A stretch of 64,000 nt of DNA from Vibrio harveyi NBRC 15634 = ATCC 14126 = KCTC 12724 (GTDB lineage: Bacteria; Pseudomonadota; Gammaproteobacteria; Enterobacterales; Vibrionaceae): assembly GCF_001591145.1 (NCBI RefSeq), contig NZ_BCUF01000012.1, forward strand, positions 48,922 through 112,921. The letters are read 5' to 3'. Position numbers and translations under genes: made by a program. Below, piece after piece: positions 23,280 to 32,728 of this stretch (positions are counted from its first letter, which is position 1; every line of letters begins with the position of its first letter). The notes below the pieces were generated by a model. That model was not told the origin of the DNA. It saw only the letters and a program-made list of their open reading frames with translations, and did not search any database.

Positions 23280-24608
23280 ATGAAATCTACGCAGTGGAGT
23301 CTTTTGCTAAGCGGTTTAGTGGCATTACCAAGCTTGGCAGATACGGACGTATACCTCACTAATAACTCGGACCAACCGTTAACCATTCAAGTGAAACACG
23401 AAGGCAGCGATTTACTGAAATACGGGGAGGAATGGCAGCAACATGTGCAAGTGCTTGGTCCTTGGGAAACCAAATCCGTACTCAGCTTTAACCGCTGGGA
23501 AGGTGTTAAGTCCGGTCAGAATTATCGCTTCGAGACTGTGGTGTCTAACCCGCAAGGTGAAAGCGTTACGCTTAACCAAATCATGGAAGGTCATTGGTAC
23601 AACTCGACCATTGAGTACGGTTTATCTGCAGCAGATGTGGATTTAACGCTGAAAGATGATCGTAATATTCACCGTTCTAGCACTAGTGCCTTTGGGTCTC
23701 GCCCTTCTGAATTGGCTTTTAAATCCGCAAGCACTGCGCGCTATGACGATTTGTACTACACCATTACTCCAAACAAAATCGATGAAGTCGTCGATACTGA
23801 TGAACAAAATCTCAAGTTGATGACTTATAACATTTGGGCGCTGCCTGCGATTGCTTCACATATTGGTGATCGTTTTGAACTCATTCCCGATTATGTCAAA
23901 GGTTATGACGTGCTAGCACTGCAAGAAGTGTTTGCTAGTGGTCGCGATGCTTTCTTACGCGAACTCGCCAAAGAATATCCTTACCAAACTAAGATGCTGG
24001 ATAAAGATGGCTTCAACATTTACGACGGTGGCGTGATCATTGTGAGCCGTTACCCTATCGTTAATCAGGCTCAATACGTCTTCCCAGATTGCTCCGGAAC
24101 AGATTGCTTCGCAGACAAAGGAGTGAATTACGCAGAGATCATTAAAGGTGGTCAGGCATATCACGTATTCGCTACGCATACAGCCTCTTTCGATACTGAT
24201 ACTGCACGCGAATACCGACAGCGTCAGTTCAAGCAAATGCGCACAATGGCGCAATCTCTCAATATTCCGAGTAATGAAACGGTGGTTTACAGCGGCGATT
24301 TCAATGTGAACAAATTGAAGTTCCCTGGCGATTACCAGCAAATGATCGCCAACCTAAGCGCGATAGAACCGCAATACTCTGGTTATACCGCTTCGACGTT
24401 TGATCCTCGCATCAACAACTTTGCCGGAGAAGCCCTATCCGGGGGTGAAAATGTGGAATATCTAGATTATGTAATGGTGAGTAATGAATATGGCGTGAAG
24501 TCGTTTAACGATAACCGTGTCGACATTCCACGCTCAACAGCGGAGAGTTTGTGGAAGCATTACAATCTGTCGGATCACTTCCCTGTTAGCGCTGTGATCA
24601 AACCATGA
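23280..24608 (+). CDS. Secreted neutral sphingomyelinase (EEP-fold phosphodiesterase)
   Basis: The 442-residue protein has a signal peptide (to about LPSLA, residue 20), an extra N-terminal domain of about 150 residues, and an endonuclease/exonuclease/phosphatase fold. Metal and catalytic residues are visible: N184 in YNIW, E216 in LQEVF, H300 in THT, D340/N342 in SGDFNV, D396 in YLDY and H433 in SDHFPV. These match bacterial sphingomyelinases such as beta-toxin. It would hydrolyse sphingomyelin, and perhaps other choline phospholipids, in host membranes. Its stop codon overlaps the start of a LifO-type foldase. Confidence 0.88.
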   Translation: MKSTQWSLLLSGLVALPSLADTDVYLTNNSDQPLTIQVKHEGSDLLKYGEEWQQHVQVLGPWETKSVLSFNRWEGVKSGQNYRFETVVSNPQGESVTLNQIMEGHWYNSTIEYGLSAADVDLTLKDDRNIHRSSTSAFGSRPSELAFKSASTARYDDLYYTITPNKIDEVVDTDEQNLKLMTYNIWALPAIASHIGDRFELIPDYVKGYDVLALQEVFASGRDAFLRELAKEYPYQTKMLDKDGFNIYDGGVIIVSRYPIVNQAQYVFPDCSGTDCFADKGVNYAEIIKGGQAYHVFATHTASFDTDTAREYRQRQFKQMRTMAQSLNIPSNETVVYSGDFNVNKLKFPGDYQQMIANLSAIEPQYSGYTASTFDPRINNFAGEALSGGENVEYLDYVMVSNEYGVKSFNDNRVDIPRSTAESLWKHYNLSDHFPVSAVIKP

Positions 24609-25564
24609 AGCGTATTGCGTTAGTTACTGTGTCCGCCGTTGTGGCGGGCACGATTTGGTTCTCAAGCAAAGGCGAAAAGAGCGAGAGCTTTCTGCCGTTT
24701 TCTTCCGTATTGGAGAGTGCGACGAATCCCCAAGTCGCTGCATCTACGTCTTCCATAACCAATCAAACTGCAAACAAAACAATCGTACCAAAAGCGAAGG
24801 ATACCCCCTCTCCACTCAAAGCAATTGCAGGACGGTTAAGTGATGCCAAAGGCAGAGTATTAAAGGATGAGATAGAAGCGTTTTGGCACTCATGTATGTC
24901 CGACCATAACTGTGAATCCAAGCTTGCTGAGTTAGAGAGCTACATGGCAGAAGAACGTTTTGCTCTGCTGGCGAATTACCACCAGCTCAATAGCTTATGG
25001 CAACAAAGTGTTGGTAATTTAATGTTTGATGAGCATCAGCCTCTTGCCTCTCGCATCGCACTTCTCAAGGCAGAAGCGAGGAAGATATGGGGGGAACTAG
25101 CAGACGTAATTTTTGCCGATGAGTTTGCACTCTATGACTTCAGTTTGCAGGCAGAGCAGCTGGATTCGACTTCACCTCAAGACTATGTGCAAACCTTTGA
25201 GAAGTTAGTCCAAGATTGGCAAGGCAATCAAGAAGCATTGGGATTGGTCAGCGAACAAGCGAAATATGAACGCGCTGTTGAACTGATACCGAAAGACATG
25301 GGTCATGCGGAGCGCAAGGCTTTGGTTGAGAAGCTTCAACAAACTTACCTTTCTGAACAAGAGAGTGAGGAGATACACGCTCGTGAACTACAGGTCGCGC
25401 AGCAAAAGCGGCAAGTGCGCGATTATCAGAGCGAGTTGCAACAGCTTGAATCTAAATTAGCAACGCAAAGAGCCACCAGTCACGCGGGTTTGTCGGACTC
25501 GGATTGGCAACGTTATTATCAACAAGCGGTAGCCGATTTTCGCCGTAAGTTCTTCGCGGGTTAA
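24605..25564 (+). CDS. LifO-type steric foldase (lipase chaperone family), coupled to the sphingomyelinase
   Basis: The ATG overlaps the preceding stop (ATGA), so the two genes are translationally coupled. The 319-residue protein has one N-terminal membrane anchor (residues 4-20), a low-complexity linker, and a helical body. The segment VIFADEFALYDFSLQAEQL aligns well with FFADEEAYNRFTLERLAI as I recall it from Pseudomonas Lif, and the region RVLKDEIEAFWHSCMS lies where Lif carries its RxxFDYxLSA motif, here degenerate. Lif proteins fold secreted lipases in the periplasm. Here the partner would be a sphingomyelinase instead. Confidence 0.8.
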   Translation: MKRIALVTVSAVVAGTIWFSSKGEKSESFLPFSSVLESATNPQVAASTSSITNQTANKTIVPKAKDTPSPLKAIAGRLSDAKGRVLKDEIEAFWHSCMSDHNCESKLAELESYMAEERFALLANYHQLNSLWQQSVGNLMFDEHQPLASRIALLKAEARKIWGELADVIFADEFALYDFSLQAEQLDSTSPQDYVQTFEKLVQDWQGNQEALGLVSEQAKYERAVELIPKDMGHAERKALVEKLQQTYLSEQESEEIHARELQVAQQKRQVRDYQSELQQLESKLATQRATSHAGLSDSDWQRYYQQAVADFRRKFFAG

Positions 25565-25630
25565 TCGCTCACTTGTTTATTAAGAAGTAAGGATAACCAA
25601 GAAATTCCCTACTCGCTCAAAACTTAAACT

Positions 25631-25680
25631 AGGTCATTCCAGCAAGCCTAGGCGCGACTAGGAATCTGGTTCCCGCGAAT
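25631..25680. repeat. Dispersed Vibrio repeat, partial copy
   Basis: GGTCATTCCAGCAAGCCTAG and GACTAGGAATCTGGTTCCCG correspond to the GTCATTCCGACGAGCC..GATCAGGAATCT core at 63832-63868. Confidence 0.65.
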
Positions 25681-25690
25681 GCTTGATACA

Positions 25691-25719
25691 AGAAGGTCGC
25701 TCACTTAAAGCGACCTTTT
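25691..25719. terminator. Bidirectional terminator after the foldase gene
   Basis: AAGGTCGCT / AGCGACCTT stem with T residues, between two convergent genes. Confidence 0.75.
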
Positions 25720-25749
25720 GTTATTCATTCTGTTGGCACAACTCAAGAG

Positions 25750-26304
25750 TTACAGCACGCGCAAGCACTCTTCTGGTGGCAAACTTAGAAGCGTGTTCGC
25801 AAAATTAATCTTCTCATCACGCCATTTCAGTGCTGCTCCTCGGCTGTCTTGCGAGTGACGATCTGCTTCAAAATAGCTTTTCCTTGGTAAACCATTTGCT
25901 GGTGTCATCACCATAGACTGTTCATTCAAACGAATCGTAAATAAGAACTGACCTCGTTGCCCTGTCTGCGCCGCTGGGTGATGCAACGTCGTATCGCAAC
26001 AATAACGCTTATCACGTAACGCACGACACGTGTACTCAAATGCATCTTGTGCACCACGCCCCGGGAAAGCGGTATAAACACTGATGCCATCACGTTGCAA
26101 AGACTGATCACCCGCCGCTAATTGCACTGCATACTGGATCATTCTAAAGCCCAGTACCACACCACCAATGCTATTTAATCCACTAAATTGAATCGCCCCT
26201 TCTAAACTCAGACGAAGTTTATCTTCACCTTCATAGAGAAAGAGATCAGGCGCCGCCCAATCACTTTTTGGAATAAGCAGTTGAGTAATATCCGTGTGTT
26301 CCAT
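25750..26304 (-). CDS. Iron-regulated protein of unknown function, weakly FmdE-like
   Basis: Starting at the ATG preceded by GCGGAGACC (26302-26304), the product is 184 residues. I do not recognise it with confidence. The run FSGLNSIGGVVLGFRMIQYA, the GRGAQDAFEYTCRA segment and the C-terminal hydrophobic strand have the order of features seen in FmdE-type domains, but the usual cysteine and histidine pattern is only partly present. A near-perfect Fur box lies about 50-65 bp upstream of this start, so expression is probably induced by iron starvation. It is monocistronic. Confidence 0.6.
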   Translation of the reverse strand: MEHTDITQLLIPKSDWAAPDLFLYEGEDKLRLSLEGAIQFSGLNSIGGVVLGFRMIQYAVQLAAGDQSLQRDGISVYTAFPGRGAQDAFEYTCRALRDKRYCCDTTLHHPAAQTGQRGQFLFTIRLNEQSMVMTPANGLPRKSYFEADRHSQDSRGAALKWRDEKINFANTLLSLPPEECLRVL

Positions 26305-26353
26305 GTTGGTCTCCGCAACAATATGTGTATTTGAGACCATTAAAATAATGTAA

Positions 26354-26368
26354 TGAGAATTATTATCA
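26354..26368. promoter_or_regulatory. Fur box
   Basis: TGAGAAT-T-ATTATCA matches the 7-1-7 Fur consensus TGATAAT-N-ATTATCA at 13 of 14 defined positions, and lies upstream of the 25750-26304 gene. Confidence 0.75.
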
Positions 26369-26395
26369 ATAAAATTCAACAAAAAATGAGAGAAG

Positions 26396-26430
26396 AAAAA
26401 GGCACAACGCCATGAAAAACGTTGTGCCTA
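26396..26430 (-). terminator. Terminator of trpS
   Basis: AGGCACAACG / CGTTGTGCCT with T residues on the minus strand, following the trpS stop. Confidence 0.75.
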
Positions 26431-26498
26431 TAACGAAATCATCTGTCACCGAAGCCCAAATTGAATTCGTTTAACGAGGTAGGTATTCGATGGTCGTC

Positions 26499-27521
26499 TC
26501 AGAACAGATTCAAACCAAACACCCCTTTCACATCAAACAACACTTGGTCGGTTTTCTCACGGGAAAGCTGACTGCCTTGTTTTAGGATGTCGATAAGCTG
26601 TGCTTTGTCATCAAGGAACATGGCGCGTTTTTCTCGAATAGGACGAAGCATCTCTTGCAGACACTCTTCCAATACTTTCTTGGTTGTTCCATCGCCTAAT
26701 CCACCACGGCGATAAAGCATTTTGAGTTCTTCTACATAATCTTTGTCGGTATGAAACGCATCAAGGTATGTGAATACAATATTTCCTTCAACCTGACCTG
26801 GGTCTTCAATGCGTAGGTGGTTTGGGTCGGTGTACATCGATTTCACTGCCGCAGAGATTTCTTTCTCTGTTGCTCCAAGGTTGATTGCATTGCCCATGCT
26901 TTTTGACATCTTGTTTTTACCGTCAGTGCTTGGCAAGCGTGGTGCGTCACTGAGCAATGGACGACACTCTTTCAAGATGGCTTTTCCGCCAAGGTGATTT
27001 ATCTTTCTAACGATCTCATTGGTCTGTTCTAGCATCGGTAATTGGTCATCTCCGACAGGCACGAGAGTCGCGCGAAAACCTGTGATGTCCGCGGCTTGAG
27101 AAATTGGGTACGTCAGAAACCCAGCCGGAATGGAACGCTCAAACCCTTTGCTTTGAATTTCATTTTTCACCGTCGGGTTACGCTCCAAGCGTGCGATAGA
27201 AACCAAGTTACTGTAGTACATTGTCAACTCGGCAAGAGCCGGGACTTGAGACTGCAAACAAATGGTAGTTTGGGTTGGGTCAATCCCGACGGCAAGGTAA
27301 TCCGCGACCACATTTAAAATGTTAGACGAGACCTTAGAGGGATTATGCGCGTTATCGGTTAAGCCCTGCATGTCAGCAACCAAAATGGTTTGCTCATGTT
27401 GAGTTTGTAGAGCAACACGTTGTTGTAGTGAACCAACGTAATGACCCAGATGCAAAGGACCTGTAGCTCGATCACCAGTTAAAGTGATTTCGCGTTCTTG
27501 AGTATCGTGTGGGGTGTTCAT
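26499..27521 (-). CDS. trpS: Tryptophanyl-tRNA synthetase, probably the auxiliary copy
   Basis: The 340-residue class I synthetase has the HIGH-type motif in TGPLHLGHYVGSLQ (about residues 20-33) and the KMSKS loop in DGKNKMSKSMGNAI. The sequence resembles the second TrpRS lineage rather than the copy usually found near aroK/damX in vibrios, which should lie elsewhere in the chromosome. Its 157-nt leader contains a short ORF with tandem Trp codons, a palindrome and a terminator, so it is probably induced when charged tRNA-Trp runs low. It has a good ribosome site (TTGGAGATAAG). Confidence 0.93.
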   Translation of the reverse strand: MNTPHDTQEREITLTGDRATGPLHLGHYVGSLQQRVALQTQHEQTILVADMQGLTDNAHNPSKVSSNILNVVADYLAVGIDPTQTTICLQSQVPALAELTMYYSNLVSIARLERNPTVKNEIQSKGFERSIPAGFLTYPISQAADITGFRATLVPVGDDQLPMLEQTNEIVRKINHLGGKAILKECRPLLSDAPRLPSTDGKNKMSKSMGNAINLGATEKEISAAVKSMYTDPNHLRIEDPGQVEGNIVFTYLDAFHTDKDYVEELKMLYRRGGLGDGTTKKVLEECLQEMLRPIREKRAMFLDDKAQLIDILKQGSQLSREKTDQVLFDVKGVFGLNLF

Positions 27522-27559
27522 AACTTATCTCCAAAGAAAAATAGATCGCTACTGGAGAT

Positions 27560-27607
27560 AAAAAAAGACATGACATTCTCAGCTACCGTCCAGCAGCGTA
27601 AGAATGT
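27560..27607 (-). terminator. Leader terminator of the trpS attenuator
   Basis: On the minus strand ACATTCT and AGAATGT form the base of a hairpin (27573-27607), with further pairing inside, followed by CATGTC and seven T residues (27560-27566). It lies between the leader peptide and the trpS start. The 5' part of its loop side, CGCTGCT, can instead pair with AGCGGCG upstream, the expected antiterminator. Confidence 0.7.
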
Positions 27608-27624
27608 AAAGATTCCGCGCCGCT

Positions 27625-27678
27625 CTAATTAGAGCGCCACCAGAAGAAGTTTGATGAAGGAGTAAATGTCGTTTTCAT
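27625..27678 (-). CDS. trpS leader peptide with tandem Trp codons
   Basis: The minus-strand frame encodes MKTTFTPSSNFFWWRSN, with two Trp and two Phe codons side by side. The stop codon falls inside the perfect palindrome CGCTCTAATTAGAGCG (27619-27634). A ribosome stalled at the Trp codons would cover the left half of that palindrome and free AGAGCGGCG to form the antiterminator. An in-frame TAA lies just before the ATG, so this is the only start. The ribosome site is weak. Confidence 0.7.
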   Translation of the reverse strand: MKTTFTPSSNFFWWRSN

Positions 27679-27768
27679 GTTTTAAAACTAACAAGGAGCA
27701 GAGCTGAAAACAACCCTACTCCTTGCACAATTTGATTTTTCAATTTTGGTGGCTTTGCCATACACGCA

Positions 27769-27864
27769 TCAAATTTGAATATACATAGCGATAACGAGCG
27801 CCGCGCCAAATACACTCCCTGACACAAACGCGAGTAATACCGCTTTGTTCTGTTTACTTCTCAT
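27769..27864 (-). CDS. Possible 31-residue single-span membrane protein
   Basis: The frame MRSKQNKAVLLAFVSGSVFG continues through a hydrophobic helix to IAMYIQI. It has a positive N-terminus and one membrane segment, the usual form of a bacterial small membrane protein. The frame stays open to a TTG at 27957 (62 residues). The ribosome site is poor for either start, so this is a weak call. Confidence 0.3.
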   Translation of the reverse strand: MRSKQNKAVLLAFVSGSVFGAALVIAMYIQI

Positions 27865-27957
27865 CCTTTGTTTCTCGACTCTCAATTTACGTGAGCTATC
27901 GCTCGGCTCAGTACTCGTAATCAATGGGACAGTAATCAATCCTTTTCGGTGAGCCAA

Positions 27958-30498
<2,541 letters not shown>

Positions 30499-30528
30499 TC
30501 GCCTAACTTAATCAAGCTTTAACCATTG

Positions 30529-30563
30529 AGAGAAGAGCCAAACATTATGGCTCTTCTCTTTCT
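30529..30563 (+). terminator. Terminator of katG
   Basis: AGAGAAGAGCCA / TGGCTCTTCTCT, a perfect 12-bp stem, followed by TTCTT. Confidence 0.85.
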
Positions 30564-30656
30564 TACCTTTCTTTTATTTCTGGTTTCTCTATCCATACTT
30601 CCTCGTTCTCTCCTCTCTTTGGCTTAGATTCTTTTACTGAAGATTAACCGCCCGAT

Positions 30657-30669
30657 ATTGTCATACAAT
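30657..30669. promoter_or_regulatory. Alginate-region operator, site 1
   Basis: ATTGTCATACAAT, a perfect ATTGT-N3-ACAAT palindrome, lies 258 bp upstream of the reductase start at 30927. Confidence 0.65.
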
Positions 30670-30894
30670 TAACCATATTCAGAAGGCAAACGTATCTCAA
30701 TCAAATACCCATTTTTTGCTTATACCTTCTCGTTTTCGTGACCTCATTCCGAAGACATAAAAATCACTCAAAGCCAATAAAAATCGTATCAATAGGCTAA
30801 CCAACCTCTCATTTTTATCAAAAACCAGTGGCAAATCGCCTTTCGTCTCATTTTCCGATTGCAAATTCAAAATGAGGAATTAAGATAAATACAT

Positions 30895-30907
30895 ATAATC
30901 ATACAAT
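30895..30907. promoter_or_regulatory. Alginate-region operator, site 2
   Basis: ATAATCATACAAT has an intact right half-site and lies 20 bp before the reductase start, so it overlaps or follows the promoter. Confidence 0.55.
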
Positions 30908-30926
30908 ACGATATTTGGAGTTTGAT

Positions 30927-31805
30927 ATGACAAAACCTGTCATTGGTTTCATCGGCCTTGGTCTGATGGGTGGAAACATGGTTGAGAACCTTCAAAACCG
31001 TGGTTACGAACTAAACGTAATGGATCTGAATAAAGACGCAGTAGCAGCATGTGTTGCTCGCGGCGCAAAAGAAGCAAGCTCACCTAAAGCACTGGCTGAA
31101 GCAAGTGACATCGTGATGCTATGTCTAACAACATCTGAAGTTGTTGAGAAAATCGTTTATGGTGAAGAAGGTATCCTAGCGGGTATTAAAGAAGGTGCGA
31201 CACTGATTGACTTCGGTACGTCTATCCCTGCTTCTACTCGTAAGATCGGTGCAGACCTTGCAGCTAAAGGCGCAGGTATGATCGATGCGCCTCTAGGTCG
31301 TACGCCTGCTCACGCAAAAGATGGTCTGTTGAACATCATGGCTGCAGGTGACATCGAAACATTCAACAAGGTGAAGCCTGTACTGGACGATCAAGGTGAA
31401 AACGTATTCCACCTTGGTGCGCTAGGTTCTGGTCATGTGACTAAGCTAGTAAACAACTTCATGGGTATGACAACAGTAGCGACCATGTCTCAGGCATTTG
31501 CGGTTGCTAAACGTGCTGGCGTTGATGGTCAACAACTATTCGACATCATGTCTGCTGGTCCATCAAACTCACCATTCATGCAGTTCTGTAAGTTCTACGC
31601 TGTAGATGGCGAAGAGAAGCTTGGTTTCTCTATTGCAAACGCAAACAAAGACCTTGGTTACTTCTTAGAGATGGTAAAAGACCTAGGCACTGAGTCTCTT
31701 ATCGCAGAAGGGACTTCTAAGAGTCTACAAGCTGCAGTGGACCAAGGTCTTGGTCAAAACGACGTACCAGTGATCTTTGATTACTTCGCAGAGCTAGAAG
31801 GTTAA
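30927..31805 (+). CDS. Beta-hydroxyacid dehydrogenase family reductase, probable DEHU reductase
   Basis: The 292-residue protein has the Rossmann motif GFIGLGLMGGNMVENL at the N-terminus, the substrate-binding stretch DAPLGRTPAHAKDGLLNIMAAGD and the catalytic lysine in GSGHVTKLVNNFMG (about residue 170). That is the 3-hydroxyisobutyrate/tartronate-semialdehyde reductase family. In alginate-degrading Vibrio a member of this family reduces 4-deoxy-L-erythro-5-hexoseulose uronate (DEHU) to 2-keto-3-deoxygluconate, and the two operators and the neighbours support that role. The ATG at 30927 has GGAG in place; an upstream TTG at 30915 is less likely. Confidence 0.85.
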   Translation: MTKPVIGFIGLGLMGGNMVENLQNRGYELNVMDLNKDAVAACVARGAKEASSPKALAEASDIVMLCLTTSEVVEKIVYGEEGILAGIKEGATLIDFGTSIPASTRKIGADLAAKGAGMIDAPLGRTPAHAKDGLLNIMAAGDIETFNKVKPVLDDQGENVFHLGALGSGHVTKLVNNFMGMTTVATMSQAFAVAKRAGVDGQQLFDIMSAGPSNSPFMQFCKFYAVDGEEKLGFSIANANKDLGYFLEMVKDLGTESLIAEGTSKSLQAAVDQGLGQNDVPVIFDYFAELEG

Positions 31806-31828
31806 TACTTTACTAAACTGCGCTTCCA

Positions 31829-31861
31829 AAGCCTTGCTAACCCCGTAGCAAGGCTTTTTTT
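31829..31861 (+). terminator. Terminator of the reductase gene
   Basis: AAGCCTTGCT / AGCAAGGCTT, 10-bp stem, then seven T residues. Confidence 0.85.
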
Positions 31862-31934
31862 GTGCTTTCTTTTCTCCTCTTAAATTCACTCCTTCAACCT
31901 CTTTGAGATCCACACCCTACGTTCAAACTGTATA

Positions 31935-32247
31935 TGTACTCAAGCAGCTTCAAGATGCAGGATTCAGAATGTTGCCATCGATTCCCTGTTTACCAAAAAT
32001 AAGCAAGGAGAATAACGTCGTGCGATAACAAGGTTTGTCCAAGTGGTTTGACACCGCCATTGGTTTAGTAAGAACCCGAGTTCATGACACGCTCCCAACG
32101 GATATTCTTGGTAAATGTTAATGGGGTTGGCTTGTATACTTTGTTGGCGATTATTGATTGAACTCTACGAAACCTTTAAATCACCGCCACGTCTACAAAC
32201 CAAGTCATTCTCACTAAATCAAGCATCACAAGGTTACTTGGGTATAG
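31935..32247. repeat. Degenerate element with inverted repeat-like ends, including dispersed repeat copy 2
   Basis: The right end (32183-32247) repeats 18418-18480: CACGTCTACAAACCAAGTCA, TTCTCACT, then CAAGGTTACTTGGGTATAG. The left end, TACTCAAGCAGCTTCAAGAT..GCAGGATTCAG at about 31936-31966, resembles the same sequence in the opposite orientation. The DNA between has no open frame but reads like decayed coding sequence. It may be the remnant of a small mobile element. I cannot assign a transposase family. Confidence 0.45.
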
Positions 32248-32344
32248 ACATGACATTATGTTTGTACATTATTCCGCGGATATTTTCTTTTTACAGTTAA
32301 AGAGTGACCGATTATCTTGAGACTGGTTTTTGAGTACTAGTTGA

Positions 32345-32610
32345 AGAATTCCAAGTTAATGGGAAGCTTTGCCCTTCGTTACAAACCATCGGTGAACTAC
32401 CCAGAACAACCATTATCACCGCAGAACATGACCCACGGCGTGATGATTATCGATGACTACAGCTCAAGGCGTGGGAGCATACTGCAAGCGTTATCTGGGT
32501 GTTATTCATGGCTTTTTGTCATTCTCTGGGCTGAATGGTTTAGCAACGCGCTCTACTGCAGCGTTTTCAAAGCAGCGCAAACATCCGTCATGGCACACTT
32601 TCAGAATCGT
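32345..32610 (+). pseudogene. Remnant of an alpha/beta-hydrolase (HSL-type esterase) gene
   Basis: One frame at about 32388-32450 reads GELPRTTIITAEHDPRRDDY, then hits a stop. A frameshift later (about 32482-32575) it continues VIHGFLSFSGLNGLATRS. Together these are the C-terminal third of the hormone-sensitive-lipase-type esterases: the TAExDPLRD motif with the catalytic Asp, then the IHGF motif with the catalytic His. Nothing of the N-terminal half with HGGG or GDSAG is visible. It is a broken leftover, not a gene. Confidence 0.7.
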
Positions 32611-32671
32611 TCACTGCAAGTTACTTGGAATGATAAAGATCGTTTGCAGCTCGATTAATGACACCATAAAC

Positions 32672-32705
32672 AAAAAAATCCCACGGTATTGACCGTGGGA
32701 TTTTC
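32672..32705 (-). terminator. Terminator of symporter 1
   Basis: AAAATCCCACGGT / ACCGTGGGATTTT, perfect stem with T residues on the minus strand. Confidence 0.85.
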
Positions 32706-32728
32706 CATAGAGAGTTTGTTAATTGCGG

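Noticed and set aside
26305..26382. Longer start for the iron-regulated gene
   Set aside because: It would place the Fur box and promoter inside the coding sequence; the ATG at 26304 has GGAGA in place.
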